A stretch of DNA of 64,000 bases. It comes from Plantibacter sp. VKM Ac-2880. Lineage in GTDB: Bacteria; Actinomycetota; Actinomycetes; Actinomycetales; Microbacteriaceae. Below the pieces are notes generated by a model that worked only from the letters and a program-made list of their open reading frames with translations, did no database searches and was not told the DNA's origin. Shown in pieces: positions 28,546 to 36,724 of this stretch. The first letter of the stretch is position 1; each line of letters starts with the position of its first letter. Location of the stretch: the NCBI RefSeq assembly GCF_015351235.1, contig NZ_JADKSJ010000001.1:1117530-1181529 (forward strand), given 5' to 3'. The translations under genes were made by a program, and so were the position numbers.

Positions 28546-29329
28546 TCGGGGGATCGCTTCTTACAACGATCCCGATCAGACGCCACCGGCCAAGAGGTCG
28601 ATGCCGACGAGCTTCGTGCAGAAGTTTCGTGGGCTGCTGCGCGCGGCCATGGCAACTGTGGATGCTGAGTCGGGAAAGAAGCTAGGGCAGTGCATCGGTG
28701 TCTACGCCTTCTACGACTATGACGGAGAGCCCATCTACGTCGGGCAGACTTGGGAGACGTTCGGCACTCGGATTGGGCGGCACCTGACTGGCCAGCGCTC
28801 TGACACATTGGCCTATCGCATCCTCGACCCGTTTGAAGTGGCCGAGATCGAGTTATACCCTGCGGAGGGCTCACGCCAGTTGGCGAAGGCAGCGAAGACA
28901 GCCGCTTTGGACGCGCTCGAGTACTCCGTCTATCTGGCGGCGATCGACGGATCCAAGTATCACGCGATCCTGAATGAGAAGATCCCGCCGGTCTCACCGC
29001 GAATCGAACTTCCACCCTCATACCGCTTTCCGCTGGTGCCTGCCGAACTCCGTGAGGAGCGTGAGCATCCGGACGTTCGTATCGCCAGACGGGCTGAAAC
29101 GCTAGCCCGGGTCGCGGCTGTTGCCCACGAACGTGGTGAAGTATCGGCTGGACTACGTCGAGTCATCGTCATACAAGCCGTCCGGCTAGCAGACCTCGCG
29201 GCGGCGCGCCTCGCTTTCGCTGAAGGCCGAGCGCGCCCAGCGCCAGCGGCGATCGACGTCCATGAGCTCGTTGGCAATGTGATGGCTGAGTTTAGCGACG
29301 ACGACGAAGATCAGGTGGACGCGAATTAG
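28538..29329 (+). CDS. GIY-YIG nuclease-domain protein
   Basis: 263 residues from GTG 28538, preceded by GGAG and overlapping the methyltransferase stop; ATG 28601 is an alternative. Seen: the GIY-YIG core GVYAFYDYDGEPIYVGQT near residues 54-72, then TRIGRHLTG with the conserved Arg. The C-terminal half is helical and Ala/Arg-rich. Some type II restriction enzymes (Eco29kI, Hpy188I) use this fold, and the tight linkage to a methyltransferase makes a restriction role likely. Sequence alone cannot show that it cuts, or what site. Confidence 0.8.
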   Translation: MASRGIASYNDPDQTPPAKRSMPTSFVQKFRGLLRAAMATVDAESGKKLGQCIGVYAFYDYDGEPIYVGQTWETFGTRIGRHLTGQRSDTLAYRILDPFEVAEIELYPAEGSRQLAKAAKTAALDALEYSVYLAAIDGSKYHAILNEKIPPVSPRIELPPSYRFPLVPAELREEREHPDVRIARRAETLARVAAVAHERGEVSAGLRRVIVIQAVRLADLAAARLAFAEGRARPAPAAIDVHELVGNVMAEFSDDDEDQVDAN

Positions 29330-29428
29330 GGTCAGCTCCCGTTACGTCGACCCGATAACGCCCTAGCATCAGCAAGGACGATGGCTGGTTCGGTCCCGCG
29401 GACCTCGCCCAAGACGATAGGGGAACAG

Positions 29429-31648
29429 ATGGAATCTGCGGAACCGACCGAATCAGCGACACCGACAAACGCTGACGCCGAGCGCTTCGAGATGAAGGTT
29501 GACCTCGCCGTCCTCCAATCTCTGGGCATCAACTTATACAGCAACGCCGCCGCCGTTCTGTCCGAGGTTGTCGCGAACGCTTGGGACGCCGACGCGAACA
29601 AGATCAGCATCACGTGGAGCCAGGACGCGGGTTCCATCGTCATCGAAGACGATGGTTCAGGTATGAGCCTGGATGACGTCAACGGCCGGTATTTGAAGGT
29701 GGGCTACCAGAAACGCGAGCCTGGCAACGAGGGACTCCGGTCGAGCGAACACAGGCGCCCGTTCATGGGGCGCAAGGGTATCGGCAAACTCTCCGTTTTC
29801 TCTCTGGCGAACGACATCGTCGTTGCAACGCGCAAGAAGGACATGCAGCCAGAAGCCTTTCGAATCGATCGAGTAAGCCTCGAGACCGCGATAGCGGGAG
29901 GCATCGCTTACCATCCAGAGCCAGTGGAGGTGCCAGCAGATCTCCCGCCGCACGGCACCAGATTGACTCTGACCAATTTGAACACGAAGCGGGCGGGTGT
30001 GACGATCCGGGCCTTGCGACGCCGCATTGCCCGCAGGTTCGACGTTCTCAGCTTTGATCCAGCAGCGGCCGATCGCTTCGCGATCGTAATCAATGGCGAG
30101 CGCGTCGGTTTTGACGACCGCGAGGATCTGGCCCGAATAGAGTACTTCTGGTCGCTCGGGGCGTCCCCTATTCCGGCCACCCAAACTCCGGCCGTGAAGC
30201 GGCGATGGGAACTTGACGGCCTCGTAGATGAAAAGCGAGGTTGGCGACTCAGCGGCTGGTTCGGCTCAGTTGCAACGCCGAACGATCTTCAAGACGAGGA
30301 GGATGAGCGCGAGTCCCTACGAAACATCATTATCCTTGCTCGCAAACGTCCAATCCAGGAAGGAATTCTGGACCAGCTACACTTCAACAAACTGTTCGGA
30401 AGCTACGTGACTGGCCAGATTACCGCCGAGTTCCTCGACCTCGACGGGGAGGAGACTCCCGACATCGCTACGAGCGATCGGCAGCGACTCATTGAGGACG
30501 ATGAGCGTGTCACCCTTCTAAGAACCGTGCTCCGCGAACGCTTCTTGGAGGCGGAACGCCAGTGGACCGCGCAGCGCCCGATCGACAAGTTCAAAGGTCT
30601 GATGCAGTCCTATCCAGAGGTACACGCCTGGGTGGATGAGCGACCGGCCAGCCATCGCCAGGCAGCGCAGAAACTGATCCAGACCATCGCTGCCTTACCG
30701 TTTGAGGATGAATCTCCTCGGCGCGAGCTCTTCCGGGCTGGAATTCTTGGCTTCGAACGTGTCGCGCTAGATGCGACGACGGCCCAACTTAACGAATTCG
30801 TCGATGCAGTCACGGTCGACGACATCCTCCCTGTCCTAGCGTCGCAGCGCACGCTCGAAGATGCGCTCTACGCTCAGATTCTCCGGTCTCGTATCGCGGC
30901 CATCGAGCAACTCGAGCGTCTCATCAACGATGACGACAAGGAACGTGCTCTGCAGGAGCATCTGTTCGAGAACATGTGGCTACTCGACCCGTCCTGGGAG
31001 CATCCGACTGCGAATCCTGAGATGGAGAAGAGCCTGAAGCGAATCCGTGGCGACGTTTTCGAGCCCTCGGAGGAAGAGAATAAGGCGCAGGGGCGAATCG
31101 ACATCAAGTACCAGAGTGCCGCCGGCTCACACCTGATCGTGGAGCTCAAGCGCTACGGCCGGAAGACGACGCTGGACGAGCTCTTCACACAAGGAGCAAA
31201 GTACTGGGAAGCCACGCGGGACGTGCTTGAGAAGCAGGGGATGCCCTCGAATGGATCGAACGTTGAGGTGATCTTCGTGCTCGGCCAGCCAATGAACCCG
31301 GGGCCGATCGGTAAGAAGACAGCAGAAGAGACCATTGCCGATCGTCTGGACGGTATCAACGGGCGCGTCTTCTATTACGACGAGATGCTCGCTAACGCGC
31401 GACGTCAATATGTGGAGTACGAGACCGTCTTGGCAGAGAAGCAGGGCGATCTGGCGAAGGTGCTTGCCTCTCTGGACCCACCTGTCGACGAGCCCGAAGA
31501 CCCTGACGAGGCGGATGAAGTGGCCACCGAGGCGCTGAACGAGGATGCCACCGAATCAGCGGCCGAAGAGACTGCCGATGTGACGGCTGTACCTGCTCCT
31601 CCTGCTGTCGACCCAGTGCCCCAAACGGATGCGCCCAGCTCCGTGTGA
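29429..31648 (+). CDS. GHKL (MutL/MORC/Hsp90-like) ATPase with C-terminal PD-(D/E)XK-like motif
   Basis: 739 residues from ATG 29429, chosen for the AGGGG site before it; ATG 29381 would add 16 residues. Seen: all four Bergerat-fold motifs: E/N in LSEVVANAWDAD near 50, DDGSGM near 75, GRKGIGKLS near 115, and HGTRL near 180. A transducer-like domain follows, then a long helical middle. Near the C-terminus RIDIKY (about 556-561) and VELK (about 571-574) form a D...ExK pattern typical of restriction-type nucleases. The end is an acidic, Ala/Pro-rich tail. It is downstream of the methyltransferase and GIY-YIG genes. MutL/MORC-like ATPases linked to methylases in restriction loci are known as a class. 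Confidence 0.8.
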   Translation: MESAEPTESATPTNADAERFEMKVDLAVLQSLGINLYSNAAAVLSEVVANAWDADANKISITWSQDAGSIVIEDDGSGMSLDDVNGRYLKVGYQKREPGNEGLRSSEHRRPFMGRKGIGKLSVFSLANDIVVATRKKDMQPEAFRIDRVSLETAIAGGIAYHPEPVEVPADLPPHGTRLTLTNLNTKRAGVTIRALRRRIARRFDVLSFDPAAADRFAIVINGERVGFDDREDLARIEYFWSLGASPIPATQTPAVKRRWELDGLVDEKRGWRLSGWFGSVATPNDLQDEEDERESLRNIIILARKRPIQEGILDQLHFNKLFGSYVTGQITAEFLDLDGEETPDIATSDRQRLIEDDERVTLLRTVLRERFLEAERQWTAQRPIDKFKGLMQSYPEVHAWVDERPASHRQAAQKLIQTIAALPFEDESPRRELFRAGILGFERVALDATTAQLNEFVDAVTVDDILPVLASQRTLEDALYAQILRSRIAAIEQLERLINDDDKERALQEHLFENMWLLDPSWEHPTANPEMEKSLKRIRGDVFEPSEEENKAQGRIDIKYQSAAGSHLIVELKRYGRKTTLDELFTQGAKYWEATRDVLEKQGMPSNGSNVEVIFVLGQPMNPGPIGKKTAEETIADRLDGINGRVFYYDEMLANARRQYVEYETVLAEKQGDLAKVLASLDPPVDEPEDPDEADEVATEALNEDATESAAEETADVTAVPAPPAVDPVPQTDAPSSV

Positions 31649-31725
31649 CTTTGTTGTCGTCAACGGCTGTCATGCGAAGGGTACTCGGGCACGGCCAGCT
31701 CTCAGCCCGAGCAGCGAGGAACTAG

Positions 31726-32058
31726 TCAGCGGCGCCCAGGCTGCCATGGATTGGCTATCTGACGGAGGGCACCGTCGACATACTCGCGACGCTCCAGCGG
31801 GCCATCCCTCTGGTATCGCAGAAAGTTGACCTGGGCCTGCTGATAGGCGTGCAGGAAGTCATCTGCGGCCTGCTCCAGATACTCACGCTGCGGTGTGGAG
31901 AGCGACTCCCAACGCGGGTCGTGCCCCTCTGTCAGTGCTGCGCGGCGGTCCGTTGCGCACTTGGCCACCTCGATGATCCACTCCTCGTGAGAGGGCTCCC
32001 ACTTGTCTGGGTCTTGCACGGGCCTACCTGCCGGGCCCATCCATGTGTTCATTTCCAT
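31726..32058 (-). CDS. Small hypothetical protein (110 aa)
   Basis: 110 residues, rich in Trp, Glu and Arg (DKWEPSHEEWIIEVAK, LSTPQREYLEQAADDFLHAY), predicted mostly helical, with no membrane segment and no recognised family. It lies convergent to the GHKL ATPase gene and 59 bases downstream of another minus-strand gene, with which it may be co-transcribed. The start is ATG 32058, with a second ATG two codons later. Confidence 0.55.
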   Translation of the reverse strand: MEMNTWMGPAGRPVQDPDKWEPSHEEWIIEVAKCATDRRAALTEGHDPRWESLSTPQREYLEQAADDFLHAYQQAQVNFLRYQRDGPLERREYVDGALRQIANPWQPGRR

Positions 32059-32117
32059 TTCGTTGATTCCTAACTATCGGTGGAGGGCCCGACGCTGCAT
32101 CGTCAGCGACGAACAGG

Positions 32118-32786
32118 TCACTCAAAGTCAGATACTTCGATGGCGCGCCGCACTCTGTCGAAGTCGCCCGTGCGGATGATGAACTCGGCGGGTCGCATGG
32201 GGCCCTCTGCGACAAGACTCGAATGACTCGTCCCCATGAATCCGCAGACCGCATAGTGCGTCCAACGAGCGGAGACCAGAGCGATCAGTTCGGCTAAGTG
32301 GGGTAACAAGCCGTCGGGCGATGGCCTGTGAAACTGCCAGTCTGGGAATCGTGGTCGGCCGGCGATCTCGAGTGCGTATAGACGGCCATCGGCGACAGCC
32401 CGAAGCACGGCGTCCGCTTCCCACTTGAGATATGCACACGTGTCTTCCAGGGATAGCGTGCGAACGAGCAGCGAGATCTCGGTCTCAATGCTGCGGCGAG
32501 CCAGCGATCCCCTGGCTACTTTCGCGGTCGTGGCCGCCAAGCTCTCGACTGTGAACACGCCGGACTCGACGAGGAAGGCCTTCCGGCCCTCCGCCATGGT
32601 GCTTTTTGTGATGGGCCGCAGCGAGAGCACCGTCTCGATGAGCGCGTCCACCATGAACTGGCCGTCAGCGCCGAGTCGGGCGACGGCATCCGCAAGCTGT
32701 CTCACGGACTTGTCGGAGGCTCGATAGCTGTACGTCTCAGAAACCTCTGTGTTTCGGGAGTCGTCGGGGACTTCGGGAGTACACAT
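32118..32786 (-). CDS. Putative DNA-binding/antitoxin-like protein
   Basis: 222 residues. The middle (SLEDTCAYLKWEADAVLRAV, then LYALEIAGRPRFPDWQF) has the look of an HTH with a wing-like strand, as in excisionase-type proteins. The C-terminus (MRPAEFIIRTGDFDRVRRAIEV) resembles the toxin-binding end of MbcA/ParS-type antitoxins. Both readings are by eye and tentative. No RES-type toxin is adjacent; the next gene downstream is a 110-residue unknown. A regulator of the element is equally possible. Confidence 0.5.
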   Translation of the reverse strand: MCTPEVPDDSRNTEVSETYSYRASDKSVRQLADAVARLGADGQFMVDALIETVLSLRPITKSTMAEGRKAFLVESGVFTVESLAATTAKVARGSLARRSIETEISLLVRTLSLEDTCAYLKWEADAVLRAVADGRLYALEIAGRPRFPDWQFHRPSPDGLLPHLAELIALVSARWTHYAVCGFMGTSHSSLVAEGPMRPAEFIIRTGDFDRVRRAIEVSDFE

Positions 32787-33132
32787 GGCGCCAGCGTGGC
32801 GGGACTGCGGGATGAATGCAACCGTGGGGTTAGTCTCTCTGAAGCAGCGTCTTGCGCCAGCCGAAGTGTCAGCCGCTGAACGAATCTGCTCGTTTCCGAG
32901 CAGGCTCGGCGACCTCTAGGTGCGGCGGTTTTGAGACAGCACCTGCTCTCGGTTTGTTTCAGCTCTCGGGATACTCGCAGACTCCCGACCCGCTCTTTGG
33001 CGGGTGGTCCAGCAACCGACCACCTAACGGCCAGCTGCTGGACCACAGGAACTGATGCGGTCCGCCTCGTGTCACAGCGCTGACCATCAGCTGGCCCGCG
33101 GCTGCCCTCCTCTCAGACCTGCTGGTCCTTCA
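32787..33132. other. 346-base gene-free stretch with a perfect dyad
   Basis: No convincing gene; the short frames here lack ribosome sites and coding character. It holds the promoter side of the 222-residue gene and, at 33004-33014 and 33036-33046, a perfect 11-bp dyad (GTGGTCCAGCA / TGCTGGACCAC) with a 21-base spacer, about 90 bases beyond the 3' end of the Mob-like gene. Terminator, operator or transfer-site roles are all possible. Confidence 0.5.
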
Positions 33133-34329
33133 TCACAAAGATGGCCCTGCGCTGGGCGCGGTCGGACCGCCGCCTGGCCACTTCCCAGCCTGCGGCGTGC
33201 GGCGACTCGGAGAGCCCAAGGCTCCGTCACCTTCGATGAGACGCCCCACCTCAGCGCGAGTGGCGCGAGCTTGGGCTGCAGCTTCATTGAAGTAGTCGCG
33301 CGCCGGCTTCCCGCCGAATCTCGCCTTATCGAGCCACCGCTCCACGTCCGGCGGGATGGACTCCAGCCGCGCATTCGTGGTGCGAAGGCTCTCGCGCTCG
33401 CGCTCGGCCTCCTCTTTCGCGCGTCGGGCCGCGTGCTGCGCCGTCTGCGCCGCGGTCATGGACGCTTCTGCGGCCAGGCTAGCCAGCCTCGCCTCCTCAC
33501 GGGCCGCGGCCACCTGTTGCTCCTGCAGAACGATGCTGGTTTCGCGTCCGTCGAGGGCCGCAGCTCTCTTCCCGAGGCCGATCGTCATGCTCTCGTATGT
33601 CGTCTTCTTCGTCTCGACATCCTGCAGGGCGTAGCGAATTCGATCTGTCTTCGCCTGGAACTCACTGCTGCTGAGGTGTTCCGTCGATCGTTCCGTGACT
33701 TTGTGCTCGACGTCGTAGCCTGCCTCGGCCATGTGTTGGCGCAGCTCTGCATGTTGACGCCTGAGGTCTTGTGGACCCTTGAAGAACTCCTTCTGGGCGA
33801 GGCGCCCGTCCTTGGTGACGGGGGTGAACATCACCTGCAGCTGGGGGTTGTACTCGTCCAGATGAAGAGAGAAGCCGACGATGTTGCTGGCGCCGAACTC
33901 CTGGCTGACCCAGTTGAGTGATGCGACGGTGTGGGCGGCTGCCTCCTCGTTCAGGCCATCCTCGCGCCAGCTTGGATTGTGGTCATCGAACCACTTCGGG
34001 TCGAGCTGCAGGATGAGACCTCGCATCACGACGGCGTCTTTGCGAAGAGGTTTCTTCACCGACGCGAGACGTTCCTCGAGGTAGTTCTCGAGTTCCTGAG
34101 ATGGAGCCTCGCCGTCGACGGACACGAGCTCGCGGAAGCCACCCGCTCCATCGTTGACCCGTGTGAAGTTGGAGGATGTGCGCGACGGGACGATGTTCTT
34201 GTTGCTGTGCGTGAACGTGAAGCCGGCGGCCAGATCGGCATCGCGCGCGATGTGGCGGAAGAAGCTTCGTGCGTGCGAGCCGGAACGTCCCACCTTGTGG
34301 GACGCGTCGAAGGTCATCGTGTAGCTCAT
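33133..34329 (-). CDS. Mob/Pre (MOBV)-like relaxase homologue with altered metal motif
   Basis: 398 residues. The N-terminal 210 residues follow the plasmid recombination/mobilization pattern: an early Arg/His-containing segment (SHARSFFRHIAR), VMRGLILQLD, and the motif III region LHLDEYNPQLQVMFTP followed by DGRLAQKEFF. In active MOBV relaxases motif III reads HxDExxPHxH; here both His of PHxH are Gln. The C-terminal half is a long Ala/Glu/Arg coiled coil. So it may no longer nick DNA, or may use different ligands. It lies downstream of a dyad-rich region and the rep gene. Confidence 0.7.
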   Translation of the reverse strand: MSYTMTFDASHKVGRSGSHARSFFRHIARDADLAAGFTFTHSNKNIVPSRTSSNFTRVNDGAGGFRELVSVDGEAPSQELENYLEERLASVKKPLRKDAVVMRGLILQLDPKWFDDHNPSWREDGLNEEAAAHTVASLNWVSQEFGASNIVGFSLHLDEYNPQLQVMFTPVTKDGRLAQKEFFKGPQDLRRQHAELRQHMAEAGYDVEHKVTERSTEHLSSSEFQAKTDRIRYALQDVETKKTTYESMTIGLGKRAAALDGRETSIVLQEQQVAAAREEARLASLAAEASMTAAQTAQHAARRAKEEAERERESLRTTNARLESIPPDVERWLDKARFGGKPARDYFNEAAAQARATRAEVGRLIEGDGALGSPSRRTPQAGKWPGGGPTAPSAGPSL

Positions 34330-34677
34330 GCGGCCCTCCTCTCAGCGCGTCCAGCGTGGTGCCCCGTCTTCGACGCGGCACCACGCTGGGCCTCCGGCGG
34401 CTCTCCCGAGGGGCTTCGACTACCGCAAAGGAGCCAACCACCCCTGTGTGCCTTCGGGAGGGTGGTTGTCTCCTTCGCGGTAGTCGAAGGTGTAGCCCCA
34501 TACACTTTGCGATCGCTGCGCTCCTCAAAGTTCCTGGTGCCCTGCGGGGCGCCTCCGTGCTCCGCCCGTCGGGAACGCCCTGGCGGGCGTCCGAGCGACC
34601 CATCGCGCTGGACGCGTGATGGGTCGGCGGCTGCCGGACGCTGAGCGTCGAAGCAGCCATCCGCTTCCGCGATGACG
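34330..34677. other. 348-base control region with three large dyads (candidate oriT/origin)
   Basis: No gene. Dyad A: 13-bp perfect arms 34351-34363 and 34377-34389. Dyad B: 30-bp arms 34414-34443 and 34460-34489 with two mismatches and a 16-base loop. Dyad C: 9-bp perfect arms 34596-34604 and 34618-34626. All loops are 13-16 bases. The position between rep and the Mob-like gene is where transfer or single-strand origins often lie in small plasmids; function is inferred. Confidence 0.6.
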
Positions 34678-36486
34678 TCACGCGACATGAGTGGTCACCT
34701 CCTCATGTCCAATGCCCCAGGTGCGAGCGTGGCGGGCTTCCTCGGCCGCGGCTGCCAACGCCGCTTTGCGCTGGGACTCGAGGGCGCGCTGAGCGATCTC
34801 CTCTTCAGGAATCGGCTTTCCGAGCTCTGCGAACTCCAAGATCAACGACTGTGGGTACTCGTCGATGGATGACTTCGCGGCCAGCACCTTCTCGAACTGA
34901 TCCTTGATCGGAGCGACCTGATGCGCCTCAATCGCCAGATGCGTCTCGATGCGGCGGGGCGCGTCGGAGATGCCCTTGAGTCGAATCTGCACCTGTTCGA
35001 TGTTCTGACGGAGGTTTCTGTACGCGTAGTACTCGTGGAACTCTCTGGTGTTGTCCGCGAACCCCTTGTTGACCAGCAGGTCGAACTCACCCTCGCGGAC
35101 CGGGATGACGAACGGCACTCGCCGGCGCGACTGAGCCTTGTTCTCCGCCTTGTGCTGGATCCCAGCCTTGTCGACGTACTCACCCGCTAGCCCGTCGAGG
35201 AACACGTCGTAAGGATCTGGGCCGGTGAAGATGGTGATCGTGTTGACGGGCTGAGTCGAGCCGTACTTCACATTCATCGACTGCTTCTCCGGAAACGGAT
35301 TCATGAACGTGAACAGTTCCTTGCGCCCCATCGAATGGATGAGGTTCTCGACGCGGGCCTCCTCGAAGATGACGACAGGCTGGCCGTCGTAGCCCTGCCA
35401 GGTCACGTTCTCGCCGCCGATAGTGAAGAAGGGATCGTGCACGCCTGGCACCCAGTCACCAGGGACCAATGTGCGGGCGAGTGCCTTCGCCAGCAGATCC
35501 TTCCCCACACCGCCCTGGCCCTCGAAGTAGAAGCAGATGCGATACGGCGGTGCGGGTTGGTGGTGGAGGAAATCGCCTCGCCACTTCGTGAAACGGTCAA
35601 TATACCTGCCGTAGTAGATCGGGTAGTCGCGACGGAGTTCCCGCAGGGTGATCTCGCCGTGCATGGTCGCGAGCATCAACGAATCCAGCTGCTTCTGGTC
35701 GTTGCTCTTGCTGCCAGGCGCGCGCGACGCCATGTGATCGTCGAGCTCCGCGCCGAAGTCAAAATTGGCAACCACGGTCGCGCGGTCATACTGGTGCTTC
35801 TGCCGCTGCTTACTGCCTTCGTGGGTGAGGTACTGGCAGAGGTCGAAGAACGCCTTCTCGCGCGCGCCGTTGCCTAGGTAGGACTTCCGGCCCTCCGCCT
35901 GCGCGAACTCTCGCGGCATCTTCACTCTGGCCGCCGGCACCATGAACCAGTTGGAGATCTGCCGAATCGTGTAGTCATGGTCGCACTGAACGACGAGGTG
36001 GACATGGCGAGGTTTCAACGCTCCGGCGGCGACCTGGCGCCCCTTGCCTTGTTGCTCTGCAGCCTCTTGTGCGTCGAATCGGTCGAGGTCGTGCCATGCG
36101 TAGGCGTACCGCTTGATCGAGTCCATCGATAGGCCCTGGTCGATCTGGGCCTGGGTGATCATCGCCTCGCCTGTGTCGGGGTGCACCTCGTACTGCATGA
36201 TCGAGAACACTGTCGCCGACAACGACGCGCGCTTTATCTGGCTATCTGTCTCGGCAGCCTTCGCGGCCTCGAAGAAGGTGCGAACAGCTTCGAGTTGAGT
36301 ATCCGCTACACGGGTGGCTGCGGGAGTAACGGGAGAAACGGGAGTTTCTGGGCGGGGGGACCCAAGGAGGCCCCCCGCCGGTTCTGCAGCGTATTCATGC
36401 GGTTTTTGCGTCTGCTGGGCGGCTGCGACGGGAGAAACGGGAGTTTCTGCGGGAAGGGTCTTGTCGCTCACGTTTGCATCGGACAT
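34678..36486 (-). CDS. rep: Rolling-circle replication initiator, HUH endonuclease plus SF3 helicase
   Basis: 602 residues from the ATG at 36486, preceded by GAGGAGG. The N-terminal 60 residues are Pro/Thr/Ala-rich with repeated ETPVSPV. A Rep_2-like endonuclease domain follows: HVHLVV (HUH motif) near 165 and YLTHEGSKQ near 220. Then an SF3-type helicase with Walker A GQGGVGKD near 325, Walker B VVIFEEA, and FTGPDPYD. HUH plus SF3 is the domain order of CRESS-type Reps and related bacterial plasmid Reps. It would nick the origin and unwind it for rolling-circle replication. It is coupled to the upstream HTH gene by a one-base overlap (TGATG). Confidence 0.85.
   Translation of the reverse strand: MSDANVSDKTLPAETPVSPVAAAQQTQKPHEYAAEPAGGLLGSPRPETPVSPVTPAATRVADTQLEAVRTFFEAAKAAETDSQIKRASLSATVFSIMQYEVHPDTGEAMITQAQIDQGLSMDSIKRYAYAWHDLDRFDAQEAAEQQGKGRQVAAGALKPRHVHLVVQCDHDYTIRQISNWFMVPAARVKMPREFAQAEGRKSYLGNGAREKAFFDLCQYLTHEGSKQRQKHQYDRATVVANFDFGAELDDHMASRAPGSKSNDQKQLDSLMLATMHGEITLRELRRDYPIYYGRYIDRFTKWRGDFLHHQPAPPYRICFYFEGQGGVGKDLLAKALARTLVPGDWVPGVHDPFFTIGGENVTWQGYDGQPVVIFEEARVENLIHSMGRKELFTFMNPFPEKQSMNVKYGSTQPVNTITIFTGPDPYDVFLDGLAGEYVDKAGIQHKAENKAQSRRRVPFVIPVREGEFDLLVNKGFADNTREFHEYYAYRNLRQNIEQVQIRLKGISDAPRRIETHLAIEAHQVAPIKDQFEKVLAAKSSIDEYPQSLILEFAELGKPIPEEEIAQRALESQRKAALAAAAEEARHARTWGIGHEEVTTHVA
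36321..36449. other. Candidate double-strand origin: 9-bp repeats plus hairpin inside rep
   Basis: Units CGGGAGTAA, CGGGAGAAA and CGGGAGTTT run in tandem from 36321, and two more (CGGGAGAAA, CGGGAGTTT) lie at 36429-36446. Between them, arms GGCGGGGGG (36351-36359) and CCCCCCGCC (36371-36379) form a hairpin. Repeats next to a nicking hairpin are how rolling-circle origins are built. The same repeats also encode Pro-Val-Ser/Thr triplets of the Rep N-terminus, so a protein-level explanation is possible. Confidence 0.5.
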
Positions 36487-36713
36487 CAACGCACCTCCTC
36501 AGAGGTGCTCGTGTGTTCCTGCGACAGCAGCCAGGCATCGACAGCTTCTGGGCGATACCGGACACCGCGACCGACGCGGATGAACTTCGGGCCTCGGCCT
36601 TTGATGCGCCATTCGCTCAGGCTGCGCTCGGTCGTTCCAAGACGCTCGGCGAGCGTCGCGGGGGCTACAAGCGCATCGAGCAGAGAGGTACTGGCGGGAG
36701 AGTTGGCGGGCAT
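36486..36713 (-). CDS. Small HTH DNA-binding protein (excisionase/AlpA-like)
   Basis: 75 residues with a helix-turn-helix of the excisionase/MerR-type: VAPATLAERLGTTERSLSEW, then KFIRVGRGVRYRPEAVDAWL. Such proteins assist excision or regulate element genes. It starts the rep operon and its stop shares a base with the rep ATG. A perfect 6-6-6 dyad lies 12 bases upstream of its start. It is divergent from the integrase, so it may control both directions. Confidence 0.8.
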   Translation of the reverse strand: MPANSPASTSLLDALVAPATLAERLGTTERSLSEWRIKGRGPKFIRVGRGVRYRPEAVDAWLLSQEHTSTSEEVR

Positions 36714-36724
36714 AGAAAAGTCCT

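Noticed and set aside
32702-33055. Short frames on both strands in the gap downstream of the Mob-like gene
   Set aside because: Overlapping frames with no ribosome site, low hydrophobic content and no similarity; treated as non-coding.
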